Assembly: GCA_034509425.1 (NCBI GenBank)
Contig: JAVTVJ010000797.1
Span: 1 to 64,000 of the forward strand
Direction of reading: 5' to 3'
Source: Eopsaltria australis
Taxonomy: Eukaryota; Chordata; Aves; Passeriformes; Petroicidae
DNA: 64,000 nt
The notes below the pieces were generated by a model, which was not told the origin of the DNA, did not search any database, and was given only the letters and a program-made list of their open reading frames with translations. The translations under genes were made by a program, and so were the position numbers. Below, piece by piece: positions 47,101-56,330 of the stretch. Each line of letters starts with the position of its first letter. Within the stretch, counting starts at the first letter, position 1.

Positions 47101-50100
47101 AGCTTTGGTTGACACCGGCGCTCAATGTACCCTGATACCATCAAGGTATGTGGGAACAGAATCTATTTCTATTTCTGGGGTGACAGGAAGATCCCAGCAG
47201 CTGACTGTATTGGAAGCTGAAGTAAGTTTAACTTGGAATGAGTGGCAGAAACACCCCATCGTGACCGGCCCAGAGGCCCCATGCATCCTGGGCATAGACT
47301 ATCTCAGAAATGGGTATTTCAAAGACCCAAAAGGACATCGTTGAGCTTTTGAGATAGCCGCAGTAGAAACAGAAGACATCCAACAGCTAAATACCTTGCC
47401 TGGTCTCTCAGATGACCCCTCTGCTGTGGGACTGCTAGAAGTTGAAGAACAGCAGGTACCAATCGCCACAGCGACAGTGCACTGACGGCAGTACCGCACA
47501 GACAGAGACTCTATGGTTCCCATCCACGAGATGATTCGTAAACTAGAGAGCCAAGGGGTGGTCAGCAAAGCTCATACACCCTTTAACAACCCTATATGGC
47601 CAGTGCGTAAGTCCAGTGGAGAATAGAGACTGACAGTGGATTATTGTGGCCTGAATGAGGTCACACCACCACTGAGTGCTGCCGTGCCAGACATGTTGGA
47701 ACTTCAGTACGAACTGGAATCAAGGCAGCAAAGTGGTACGCGACCATCGATATTGCCAATGCCTTTTTCTCCATTCCTCTGGCAGCAGAGTGCAGGCCTC
47801 AGTTTGCTTTCACCCAGAGGGGAGTGCAATACACCTGGAACAGACTCCCCCAGGGGTGGAAGCACAGCCCCACCATCTGCCATGGACTGATCCAGGCTGC
47901 ACTGGAAAAGGGTGAGGCTCCAGAACATTTGCTGTACATCGACGACATTATCGTATGGGGGAACACAGCAGAGGAAGTCTTTGAGAAAGGAAAGAAGATC
48001 ATCCAGATTCTCCTAAGAGCTGGTTTTGCCATCAAGCGAAGTAAGGTTAAGGGACCCGCTCAAGAAATCCAGTTTTTAGGAGTCAAGTGGCAAGATAGAC
48101 GTCGCCAGATCCCGACAGAAGTAGTCAACAAGATCACTGCTATGTCCCCACCTACGAACAAGAAGGAAACCCAGGCTTTTCTAGGAGCTGTCGGGTTTTG
48201 GAGAATGCATATCCCAGAATACAGCACAATTGTAAGCCCTCTTTACCTCATGACACGAAAAAGAAATGATTTCCAGTGGAGCCCTGAGCAACAACAAGCA
48301 TTCGAACAAATTAAGCAGGAGATTGCCCATGCAGTAGCCCTTGGGCCAGTCAGAACAAGACAGGATGTGAAAAAAATGTGCTCTACACTGCGGCCGGGGA
48401 GAATGGTCCATCCTGGAGCCTGTGGCAGAAGGGACATGAAGAGACTCGAAGACAACCACTTGGGTTCTAGAGTCGGGGATACAAAGGATCTGAGGCCAGC
48501 TATACCCCAAGCGAGAAAGAGATTCTTGCAGCTTATGAAGGAGTTCGAGCTGCCTCAGAAGTAATTGGCACCAAAGCACAGCTGCTTCTGGCACCCCGAC
48601 TACCAGTGCTAAGTTGAATGTTCAAGAGAAAAGTTCCTTCCACACACCATGCTACCGACGCCACATGGAGCAAGTAGATTGCGCTGATCACACAGCGAGC
48701 CCAGATAGAAAACCCTAATTGCCCTGGGATTCCGGAAATTATAACAAACTGGCCTAAAGGTGAGACTTTTAGATTATCTTCTGAAGAAGAAGAGGGGCAA
48801 GTGACACGTGCTGAGGAAGCCCCACCATATAATGAGCTACCGGAGAGTGAAAGACGATATGCCCTCTTCACTGATGGTTCCTGCTGAATTGTGGGCGCTA
48901 ACCGGAAGTGGAAAGCTGCTGTATGGAGCCCCACACGACGAGTTGCACAAGCTACTGAGGGAGAAGGTGGATCGAGTCAGGTCACAGAGCTTAAAGCCGT
49001 CCAGCTGGCTTTGGATATTGCTGAGTGAGAGAAGTGGCCTCAGCTCTATCTCTACACTGACTCCTGGATGGTAGCTCACGCTTTGTAGGGTTGGTTGAAT
49101 CGCTAGAGAAAGGCCAACTGACAGCGCAGAAAGAAACCCATCTGGGCCGCTGAGATTTGGCAAGACATCGCTACCCGTGTAGAGAGGCTGACTGTGAAGG
49201 TTCGACACGTAGATGCACATGTACCCAAGAGTCGGGCCAATGAAGAGCATCGTAACAACGAGCAGGTGGACTGAGCTGCCAGACTGAGAGTATCTCAGGT
49301 GGATCTAGACTGGCAGCACAATGGAGAATTATTTCTAGCTCGTTGGGCCCATGATGCCTCTGGTCATCAGGGACGAGATGCAACGTACCGATGGGCTCGT
49401 GACCGAGGGGTGGACTTGACCATAGACAGCATCTCACAGGTCATCCATGGCTGTGAGACCTGCGCTATGATCAAGCAGGCCAAGCGGGTGAAGCCTCTGT
49501 AGTACGGTGGACGATGGTTGAAGTATAGGTATAAGGAAGCCTAGCAAATTGACTACATCACCCTTCCCCAAACCCGCCAAAGCAAGCGCTACGCGCTGAC
49601 CATGGTGGAAGCAACCACTGGATGGTTGGAGACCTATGCTGTGCCTCATGCTACCGCCCAGAACACCATCTTAAGCCTGGAAAAGCAAGTCTTGTAGAGA
49701 CATGGCACCCCTGAGAGAATTGAGTCGGACAACGGGACCCATTTCAAGAATGGCCTTATAAACAGCTGGGCCAGAGAACATGGCATCTAGTGGATATATC
49801 ATATCCCTTATCATGCACCAACTGCTGAGAAAGTTGAACGATACAACGGACTACTTAAGACCACCCTGAAAGCACTTGGCAGAGGAACCTTCAAAAACTG
49901 GAAAGTGAACTTAGCAAAGGCCACCTGGATGGTCAACACACGAGGCTCCATCAATCGAGCTGGTCCTGCCCAGTCTGAACCCTTGCACACAGTGGACGGA
50001 TATAGAGTCCCTGTGGTACACATGAGAGGTATTTTAGGAAAGACTATTTGGATTAGTCCCACCTCAGACAAAGGCAAACCCATCCGCGGGGTTGTTTTTG

Positions 50101-53100
50101 CTCAAGGACCTGGTTACACTTGGTGGGTAATGCAGGAAGATGGGGAAACCCATTGTGTACCACAAGGAAAATTAATTTTAAGTGAGAACTGTGTGTAAAG
50201 TTTCATTGTATATGTATATATATATATATAAAGGGGGTATTAGTTTGGGTATCACGTAGATGGTGATAGAATAAGGGGTGGATAATGTCTTAGGTTACAA
50301 TAGTATGTATTCTATCACCATCTTCATGAGATGTTGGGGCCAGGCGTGGCAGTGTTCCTGATAGCCGCAGAACGGTTTGCTAATGGGCCGGTCGTTGGGG
50401 CCAGATAGAGCACTTTACTCACCCCGAACATTGCAGATAGTTGCTCATCATCCCATTGTGAGATGCCCCGCCCAAGGGGAGGAACCAATGTATCCCGATC
50501 TGCATATAAACTGCGATTTGAAGCACCACAAGCAGCTTTTTCCACTGGATTCCCAGAGGAAGACCAGATCCTTCTACACCACCACTGGACCTTCAGAAGA
50601 GAACTACACCTTTCACAAGATCATTGCTTCAACAGAATCACATTTATCACTCCCAGAGAACTGCAACCACCTTCTAAGTGGACTACTACCAACACCCTGA
50701 CCGACAGGGTGTCAGGTTGTATTCTGACTCTGTCAGTGTTTTTTGTTGTATTATTACATTTTTCCTATTAAATTGTAGTTCTGACTTGGAGCCTCTCACT
50801 GATTTGCTTTGAAACTACCACAGCTACAGTTCAAGGTGTTGCACACTGCCTCATTTCAACCCTGACCATGAAGTACATAATTCTCCAAACTCAGATTCCC
50901 TTCGAGGAAACTGAGGGGGCAGATAGGAATATTTCAATTTGAAGATCAGCTCTGCTGGAAGCAGAACATTATGAAAAAAAACATTTTTAGCGATACTGAA
51001 AGAATGGATTCCCCAACTCATTTCTCTTTTCAAGTTTATACAGTTTCATTTCTGAATCAGAATCCAGTTTTCTCCCTTGATTCCCTGGTTTTGCTAGACT
51101 CCTATCACTGTCATTAAAATTTTCATACAGGATTCATTATCATTTTAGTCACATCTAGAATACCATAATGGCAATTAGTACAACATAATGAATTCCTTTT
51201 CCAAATTCTTTATGGAATCAGATGGCTACTACTTACCTGTAATGGCAACTGTCAGTGCTTCCAGTAATGTCTACAAAAAGCAAATCCAAAAAAATAGAAG
51301 GATAAGAAAAAAATCAAACCATAAAACACTTACATGGAGATTTCACATCTCCCATTCTGCTACATAATCCCAGCATGTATTACATTAGGTCTCCTGTTAA
51401 ATCCTTGTGTATGAAAACATGTTTCATTTTCAACAAGAAAATGGCAAACATACTGTCTTACTGGGCTGGAAGCTGTGTTACGTAAAAAGAATACAATACA
51501 AAGTGAAAATGAGTGAGAGACTGCTCCTATTGAAAAATGTTATTTACATTTTCTACTGTAAGTGCACAGCATTTATATGACAGTTCTTACAAACTATTCA
51601 AGGGGCTATAAAATTAATACACTTTTAGTACCTTGTTGGACAGCTGTCTAACACAGTGTCTGCATCAGTTTCCTTTCCACACTTATCCTTTAAACAATCT
51701 GTTTACTTACACAGCAAAGCTATCTTTCTGTTTTATCACAAATACAATTTAGGCAACTCTTAAAGCATCAAATTCTAATTGAGCTACTGTGACTTTCCAG
51801 AAGACTGCTTTGCTACATAATCCAAAATATCCAAGAGCAACTGTTAGTCTAGATCTACATATTCACAAAATCAGGCAGAAGACTAAAATTTGAGGGCAGC
51901 TCTGACTGACCTGCCTGTGCTGGAAACATGCTCAGAATTTAGCATCAAAAAGACAACAACTGGAGAAAGAAACACATATGTCTGGTTTGGGTCTCTGTGG
52001 AGAATAACCATCTCCGGCTGCACAGACATAAAGTATAAGTGAGCAATCCAGGCCCCTTAGATGAGAGCTAGGCCTCTGCTCAAGGTTACTAGTAAGACAG
52101 CTGTGGGAAAGGGAGACATGAAAGCCAAAAACAAGCTGCAGGTGTCTAAAGATTAACTTGGCAGAAGAAACTGTTATTGTGGCCTTCTGATACTAATGTA
52201 GTACTCTAGAGAAATCCCGTGTGAGACTCTTGTGTGAGAAAAACACTGTGTCAACTGCAGAAGAAAAACTTATCATGTAACTTTATTTTTAGCACACTGT
52301 AGGATATAAGTATGCTCACTGTCTAACAATAAACGGCTTCACTTTTGATCATATTGATCTGGCGTGATGTCCCATCATTTTCCCCGCAGGTCTCTGCTGA
52401 AGGCATTAAACAATTTAGGTAACCAGAATGCCTTCTCCTTTCCTACTGAGCAGTTCCATAGAAAAAATCCCTGACATCAACAGAACAATGAGAGCAGATA
52501 GATAGGTTTCTACACACACAAAAAACCCCTTCCTCAAACTGGTTCCAAGTTCTAACACTCTTTCTAAAAAGATGCTGAAAGAAACCTGAAGTGCCTGCTA
52601 GGAACAACCTGTAGACAGAATCTCCAAAAAGTAATTCAGACTTTCATAAATATATAGGATGTCTTTCAAGGAATACAAGAAAAATAAATTACATACCCCT
52701 AGTTTCAAGGGATTAATTACAATGCAAGATATTCTAGGGACTATTAGATTGAATAAATTAATCAATTAATAATTTAATTGAATTAAACACTTACAAATCC
52801 AAACAGCAGGTATAAATTAACTGGGTCTTGGTGTCTGTAGAGGGTCAGTGCCACGATTACAGACAGAGATCCAAACCCAGATATCAAAAGCAAGGCAGAC
52901 CTGTAAAATTCCATATTAAAAAAAAAAAGTAATCAAACCTAAATATCTGGAAGACTATGGAACAGTTTATATAAAACCAAGTTTTTAAGTGATCACCTAG
53001 AAAAAGATATCCAAAGTAAATGTAATGCAAGTTTACAATAAAACTGATCTAAAACATACTACTACAGATAATCAGTTAAAACTAGTACAGTCACAAGGAA

Positions 53101-56100
53101 AGACAACTTTTTCATACTAAAGCTAATGATTGCCCAGGAATCCATTACCTGGAAATGAACACATACAAAGAAGAAAATCCATCCATCGAAAGCAAGAGTA
53201 TTAAAGTATATGTACTGTTTTGCCTGTTCTGAACTCCACATTTAGAGAACTATTTTTCATAAGCACCCAAAATGCAACAAACATGGGCACTAACTGCACC
53301 AAAGAAAATCAGTACTGACCAGTAAGTATTGCTAAATCATTCAAGTAGCCTTTCAAGAAAAAACAGGACCAACATCAAACACAAAATCACAACAGTTCTA
53401 AGTGAGCAGGACAATTTTAAATTATCAAATTTAAGTACAAAACTGTAGTTTTACAACCACTGTTGTATACACTATAGCTTATACAGAAACTGAAACTTTC
53501 ATGCAATGTTTAATCCTCCTTTTCTATTTGGGCTTTGAAGTGAAAGTAAAAGTCCACAAGTGCGCTTGGAGGAAAACAGAAACTAGACTCCGTGCTCTCC
53601 TCCTTTCCCAGCTGTTATTTTTCCTGGCCTGTTCACCATTTTGAGACTTGTTATTTTATCATGAAAATCTGAGAGGCAAAAAGAAGCAAGCCCACAGGAA
53701 TTTAAGCAGACTAAATCTTTTGGGGGAGTGGGGAGAGGGTAAGGGGAAAAAGAAGATGGGAGAGGGAGGAAGAGGAACAAGACATGATTCTGCTTTTTGG
53801 AACAGGCACCTATAAACAACAGCATTCCAAAGAGATTCTAAAGGTATTTGGACTGTAAAAGAAAAAATGTCAGTAACTGAGATGTTTTGCAACTCATGTA
53901 AAAGTTTGCATAGCATAAATATTAAAACAAGCACTATTAATAAAGCATTGATTAAAATAAACAACACAACAACAACAAAACAACAATAATAGTTTTCATA
54001 GTAATCCAAGGAGAAAAATGTCAGAGAAGAAAAGTTCCTCCCTAATCAACTTAAAAATATCTATTAGAGAATGAAAACACAGGTTATAAATATGATTAGG
54101 AAGACTGAAGTGTAGCAACAAGCTACATAAATTATACTTAACACATGCTAAACAGCTGCATTTCACCTTAGTATTTACCTCTCATGAACAAATGCCTGCA
54201 CTCCAGTAGAGCATAGGAAAATTGCAGATGTGACTGTGGTCAATAGAACTTGAACAGAAAGAATGCTGTAGACCTTTCACAGAAATGCTGGAATAAGGAA
54301 AATAAAAATGAAACCACTTTTGACTTACAAAGCTCAACAGTAAATCAGATACAAGTTTTCATTGTCATAAGGAACCATTATGAAGTCATAGTGAAAAAGC
54401 ACAGAACAAAGTTGCAAAAATCCATTTTACTTTAAAAACATGACACAGTATTACAGCAAAATTACATTTATTCCTGGACATCATTATTTAACCATTAACA
54501 ATGATGACAAAAGAAATATAAAAAACATTTGCAAGGAATTTACTTTGGAGTAGTTTAAGACCTACGTACACCCATTCTCCCTATACTAACAGCATAGCTT
54601 CTCCATCATGTTACTGGTGCCTAACAGCCCTAAGTGACAGAGGATTAACATGGAAAGCAGTAACAGCCATGGAAGTTTAAAAAGGTAAAGTTAATTACAC
54701 TAATGTCTATTTGATTGCCCTTCCATCATATTAAATATCATTTATCATCATTTACAACTTGCATTGTACTGAATGGTTATCCACAGGCACAGACTGCTGG
54801 GAAAAAAATCCTAGAATTAACAGGCTTCTTAATTCTGGAATTATGGAAAGCAAAGTGTAGTTCAGGACATGCAGATATATAATACAGATATTCTCTGTTC
54901 TGAATAGAAGGAGACCAAGTTCATCAGGCAAAATGCTGTGGAAGGAAGAATAAGCTTATAGGGAAAAAATCAGTCGTTAATAGCACAGTCTTAAACAAGT
55001 TTAAGAGCACATACTGCAAGAAAGTGAATTACCTGCTTGCAGCAGGTAAAGTGAAATACACTTGTAAGCCGAGGGACTGAGGCCTACTCGGTCATAATAA
55101 ACTGACCAAACATAGAAGTAGCCTCCTAGCTTGCAAAGCCTTCCCCCATATTACTAAATGCATCAGCAATTTTGCTAATGGCATCACCTGTTTCATACCT
55201 CCTATGGCACACCCTTTATTTTTCAAACAAGACAAAACCGTATTTTAATAGGAAGCGCTCTCCTGATTATCAGAAATAAATAATAAAAAATTTCAGAGCA
55301 GACAGCTGTTTTTATTCCAAAATGTGTCCAGCAACACTATTGCAGAAAGGATTACTGATAAGACATATTCTAGGAGAGTACTCAATGCGTTTGAGACCTG
55401 CACGCGAACAGCAAAGCAGGATTTCATAGGCATTAGTGTGACCTCTTAGCATGACAAATGCTTCACTGGAAGAGACACAAATTCTAACACCTCACAGAAG
55501 AAATTCAAATCCTTCAGTCTCATGGTTAAACTTCTGTAATTACAGTCACTAAGTCCAGTGTTTATGAATCACAGAATCAATACGGTTGGCAAAGACCTCT
55601 GAGATCACTGAGTCCAACCCATGGCCGAACACCACGGTGTCAGAGACACCATGGCACAACTGCCACGTCCAGGCTTCCCTTCAACACCTCCGGGGGGTGC
55701 GCCTTTGCAGGGGCTATGCATCTCATGTATCACGTCTGGACTTCAAAACTCACCACTGACAAAACCAAGTCTGAATCTACCCTGGGTACCGGGTACACCG
55801 GGTACCCCTCTCAGGAGAAGACCTCCCCCCGTAACGGTTAAACGACAAAGCCTTTCACCGGCCGCGGTCCCTCACCCTTGATGCCTAACCAGGACTAAGC
55901 AGCGGCCTGGCTCCGCACTCCCAGCCTTTGCCCAGGTTAAAGCACTGCGCAGACCCCGATGCAGCTCAGGGCCAGAGGTGACCGGGGCATCACAGCGGCA
56001 CCTGTTCCCTGGCCGCCCTGCCAGTGGCGCGACAGGACCTCTCTGCAAGCGCTCGCGGGGCTGAGGCGGGGCCGTGCGCTCTCCCACTCATCCGCAGCCC

Positions 56101-56198
56101 TTACCCATGCGGATGTGCACGCTGGCCGAGGCCACGTTGCTGCCATAGTTGAAGTCATCCTCGATGGAGCTCCGCGGGTAGGGCTGCTCCGCCGCCAT
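44059..56198 (-). CDS. TMBIM4: TMBIM4 (transmembrane BAX inhibitor motif 4), exons 1-5, 3' end not found, TGA at codon 35
   Basis: Five minus-strand exons code in phase for the first two-thirds of TMBIM4, also known as Lifeguard 4 or Golgi anti-apoptotic protein. This is a multi-pass membrane protein of the Golgi and ER that modulates calcium release and apoptosis. Exons are 56105-56198, 54179-54287, 52795-52900, 51237-51270 and 44059-44176. All internal boundaries have AG acceptors and GT donors, and phases agree across every junction. The N-terminus contains the family's [10 protein letters not shown] block; later exons contain [28 protein letters not shown] and [19 protein letters not shown]. 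Two oddities stand out. Codon 35 in exon 2 reads TGA where Arg is expected, and the exons for the last two-thirds of the BAX-inhibitor domain are not visible to the left. It may be a pseudogene, a polymorphic null allele, a base-call error, or a gene whose next intron exceeds 40 kb. Confidence 0.9.
44177..44706. other. TMBIM4 intron 4, part 1
   Basis: AT-rich intronic DNA between exon 5 and the ERVL provirus. No feature recognised. Its last five bases, GCTAT (44702-44706), are the left target-site duplication. Confidence 0.7.
44707..45243 (+). repeat. 5' LTR of endogenous retrovirus 3
   Basis: 537 bp with TG...CA ends. A GC box (44887-44894), CCAAT (44906-44910), ATATAAA (44925-44931) and an ATTAAA polyadenylation signal (45188-45193) lie in order on the plus strand. 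Confidence 0.95.
45249..45266 (+). other. Primer-binding site, decayed tRNA-Lys1,2 type
   Basis: TGGCACCCAATGTGAGGC lies five bases after the 5' LTR. It differs from the tRNA-Lys(CUU) primer site at three positions, two G to A and one C to T. Another tRNA cannot be excluded. Confidence 0.6.
45324..45899 (+). CDS. Intact pre-gag ORF for a multi-pass membrane protein, unknown function
   Basis: 191 codons from an ATG in good context (ACCATGA), about 60 nt after the primer site. It ends 143 nt inside gag in another frame. I chose this ATG because upstream in-frame sequence opens only with a TTG. Predicted layout: a long hydrophobic stretch at residues 2-31, transmembrane segments at about 37-55 and 60-78, a soluble loop of about 40 residues with an NRT glycosylation sequon at residue 81, another transmembrane segment at about 118-138, then a charged 50-residue tail rich in Lys, Arg, Glu, Thr and Ser. 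Standard ERVL genomes have only gag and pol, so this is an extra gene. It is stop-free although pol is riddled with stops. I do not recognise a family. It is not an Env: there is no CX6CC, no furin site and no signal-peptide plus ectodomain layout. It could be a virus accessory gene, a captured host gene, or an N-terminal Gag extension in a shifted frame. Confidence 0.6.
   Translation: MILNILTCVPYLALYIFLQTGNYLPVVMLLCRPGYRIKIALLVYYVYCMITSEAMNTIQNIYSILFACPSVGCYIWGLLNNRTQPLGERVENSFFQPFRPDTTVFENIEFPLDVKDGIILLSVLFSFLSMTCTVYTMLRVRTMLDAAQYPQDEDKKSSRTTRTISKQTVMEEKETERNNSLHTSHHQPRTA
45757..46743 (+). CDS. gag: gag of the ERVL-type provirus, open
   Basis: 328 codons, ATG to TAA, fully open. The N-terminal 60 residues are basic and overlap the pre-gag ORF. 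Next comes an acidic linker, then an all-helical capsid-like region (about residues 90-270) with [23 protein letters not shown] and a Trp-rich pattern as in ERVL Gag. A predicted coiled coil near the C-terminus ([20 protein letters not shown]) follows. No CCHC zinc knuckle is present, as in spuma/ERVL-like Gag. Several Trp codons are retained, in contrast to pol. Capsid function is inferred from position and composition. Confidence 0.75.
   Translation: MRHSILRMRTRKAAEQQEPYLNKLSWKKKRLKETTVSTQAITNPEQPKPVAVAPLQKKKTRSKSTRTATDEEDAGPSHRAEETEPEIITHSLSLSDLRDLRREFTRQTNESILTWLLHIWDAAANDTMLDGSEARQLGSLTQDVVIDQGIGRTQETLSLWRRLLASVRDRYLCKEDLQVHQGKWSTMEQGIRCLRELAVLEIIFSEDERFPKNPDDVQCTSQMWLRLARLGPEIYSRYLATLQWREGADKVGVLVNKLRIYEDTVTAPFRTHVSSVETKLAEHVRSLEEKLRKELKQEIHHISPEPTRVSAIKSQYSPAREKKIHSTR
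46778..47344 (+). pseudogene. pro: gag-pol junction and aspartic protease of the ERVL-type provirus
   Basis: The frame changes after gag. The new frame is open from about 46778, has TAG at 47000-47002, and then encodes a retropepsin with the active site [12 protein letters not shown] (near 47107-47142) and a C-terminal LGIDYL block (near 47287-47310). It ends at TGA 47342-47344, after which recognisable pol sequence continues in the same frame, so that stop is a lesion and not the natural end. Confidence 0.8.
47345..50198 (+). pseudogene. pol: pol pseudogene of the ERVL-type provirus (reverse transcriptase, RNase H, integrase)
   Basis: Reverse transcriptase fingers begin in the protease frame, interrupted by TGA 47483 and TAG 47624. 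A frameshift near 47700-47731 leads to the palm, with the motifs [13 protein letters not shown] and YIDD (near 47935-47946). A second frameshift lies in the A7 run near 48368-48376. From there RNase H and integrase can be followed in a single frame to the TAA at 50196-50198, through 12 stops starting at 48615, 48675, 48885, 49026, 49086, 49104, 49119, 49272, 49500, 49542, 49695 and 49788. Integrase shows a HisHis/CysCys finger (near 49350-49475), the D of QIDY, the D of ESDNGTHF and the E of EKVERYNG. All stops are TAG or TGA. It cannot make an active enzyme. Confidence 0.92.
50212..50232. repeat. (TA)n run before the 3' polypurine region
   Basis: A short TA microsatellite directly after the pol stop. 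A purine-rich stretch (GAATAAGGGGTGGA, about 50269-50282) follows and probably served as the polypurine tract. Confidence 0.7.
50286..50822 (+). repeat. 3' LTR of endogenous retrovirus 3
   Basis: The 537-bp partner of 44707-45243, with ATATAAA at 50504-50510 and ATTAAA at 50767-50772. Six of its twelve differences from the 5' LTR are G in the 5' copy and A here; none is the reverse. Confidence 0.95.
50823..51236. other. TMBIM4 intron 4, part 2
   Basis: Intronic DNA. It starts with the right target duplication GCTAC (50823-50827). Nothing else recognised. Confidence 0.7.
51237..51270 (-). CDS. TMBIM4: TMBIM4 exon 4
   Basis: A 34-nt micro-exon encoding [11 protein letters not shown] plus one base. 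Acceptor TTTTTGTAG ends at 51271 and donor GTAAGT starts at 51236. The size and phase (0 in, 1 out) link exons 3 and 5 in frame. Confidence 0.88.
51996..52388 (+). mobile_element. Solo LTR (393 bp) in TMBIM4 intron 3
   Basis: Starts TGTGGAGAATAACC and ends TTTTCCCCGCA, flanked by an exact 6-bp duplication GGTCTC (51990-51995 and 52389-52394). TATAA lies near 52305-52310 and AATAAA at 52328-52333 on the plus strand. The 6-bp duplication fits an alpha/betaretrovirus-type integrase. The rest of intron 3 (51271-51989 and 52395-52794) shows no feature I recognise. Confidence 0.85.
52795..52900 (-). CDS. TMBIM4: TMBIM4 exon 3
   Basis: 106 nt. Acceptor AATTTTACAG ends at 52901 and donor GTAAGTG starts at 52794. 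It encodes two membrane segments ending in NLYLLFGF. With the 2 nt carried from exon 2 it is in phase and open. Confidence 0.9.
52901..54178. other. TMBIM4 intron 2
   Basis: AT-rich intron with no repeat I can name. A T/C-rich stretch on the minus strand lies around 53730-53780. Confidence 0.7.
54179..54287 (-). CDS. TMBIM4: TMBIM4 exon 2, with in-frame TGA
   Basis: 109 nt. Acceptor TTATTCCAG ends at 54288 and donor GTAAATAC starts at 54178. After the split Ala codon it reads Phe-Leu-TGA-Lys-Val-Tyr. The TGA is at 54277-54279, where TMBIM4 proteins have Arg in an AFLRKVYS context. The rest of the exon is well conserved and open. A single base change from CGA or AGA explains the stop. Confidence 0.9.
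54288..56104. other. TMBIM4 intron 1
   Basis: A 1.8-kb intron. Its distal part is AT-rich with no recognised feature. It contains a CR1 tail (55566-55701) and, near exon 1, the start of the CpG island. Confidence 0.75.
55566..55701 (-). mobile_element. CR1 LINE 3' tail fragment
   Basis: Contains the CR1-type words AATCACAGAATCA, GGTTGG, AAAGACCTCTGAGATCA and GAGTCCAACCCATGGCC, in the order seen in the reverse complement of CR1 3' ends. No ORF remains. Confidence 0.8.
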
Positions 56199-56330
56199 GG
56201 CCGTGCCCGTCTCCGCTTCCGGGCCGGGCAGGGCGCCGCGCCGAGCGGCCGAGCGCGTCGATCGCGGGTGCCGCCTGTATCCCGAACGCCGCGTCCTGTT
56301 CGGGTCTAATTCAGGTCGGGAGGGCCTGGA
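55870..56330 (-). promoter_or_regulatory. CpG-island promoter of TMBIM4
   Basis: GC-rich, CpG-dense DNA around exon 1, with the ATG at 56198. No TATA box is seen upstream, as usual for a housekeeping CpG promoter. In mammals IRAK3 lies head-to-head with TMBIM4. I see no IRAK3 first exon here. Confidence 0.7.
56105..56198 (-). CDS. TMBIM4: TMBIM4 exon 1 (coding part)
   Basis: 31 codons plus one base from the ATG at 56198, in good context (GGCCATGG). It contains [15 protein letters not shown] and [10 protein letters not shown], a strong match to the conserved TMBIM4 N-terminus. Donor GTAAGG starts at 56104. Confidence 0.95.

Larger units (their letters stand above)
44707..50822 (+). mobile_element. 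Endogenous retrovirus 3: ERVL-type (class III) provirus in TMBIM4 intron 4, antisense to the gene
   Basis: A 6.1-kb provirus with two 537-bp LTRs, a decayed tRNA-Lys primer site, an extra upstream ORF, gag, pro and pol (reverse transcriptase with YIDD, RNase H, integrase). There is no env. I see no dUTPase after integrase, where mammalian ERVL elements often carry one. The target duplication is 5 bp, GCTAT versus GCTAC (44702-44706 and 50823-50827), as in the ERVL class. The LTRs differ at 12 of 537 positions (about 2.2%). pol carries about 15 stops, all TAG or TGA, while the upstream ORF and gag are intact. Confidence 0.95.
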
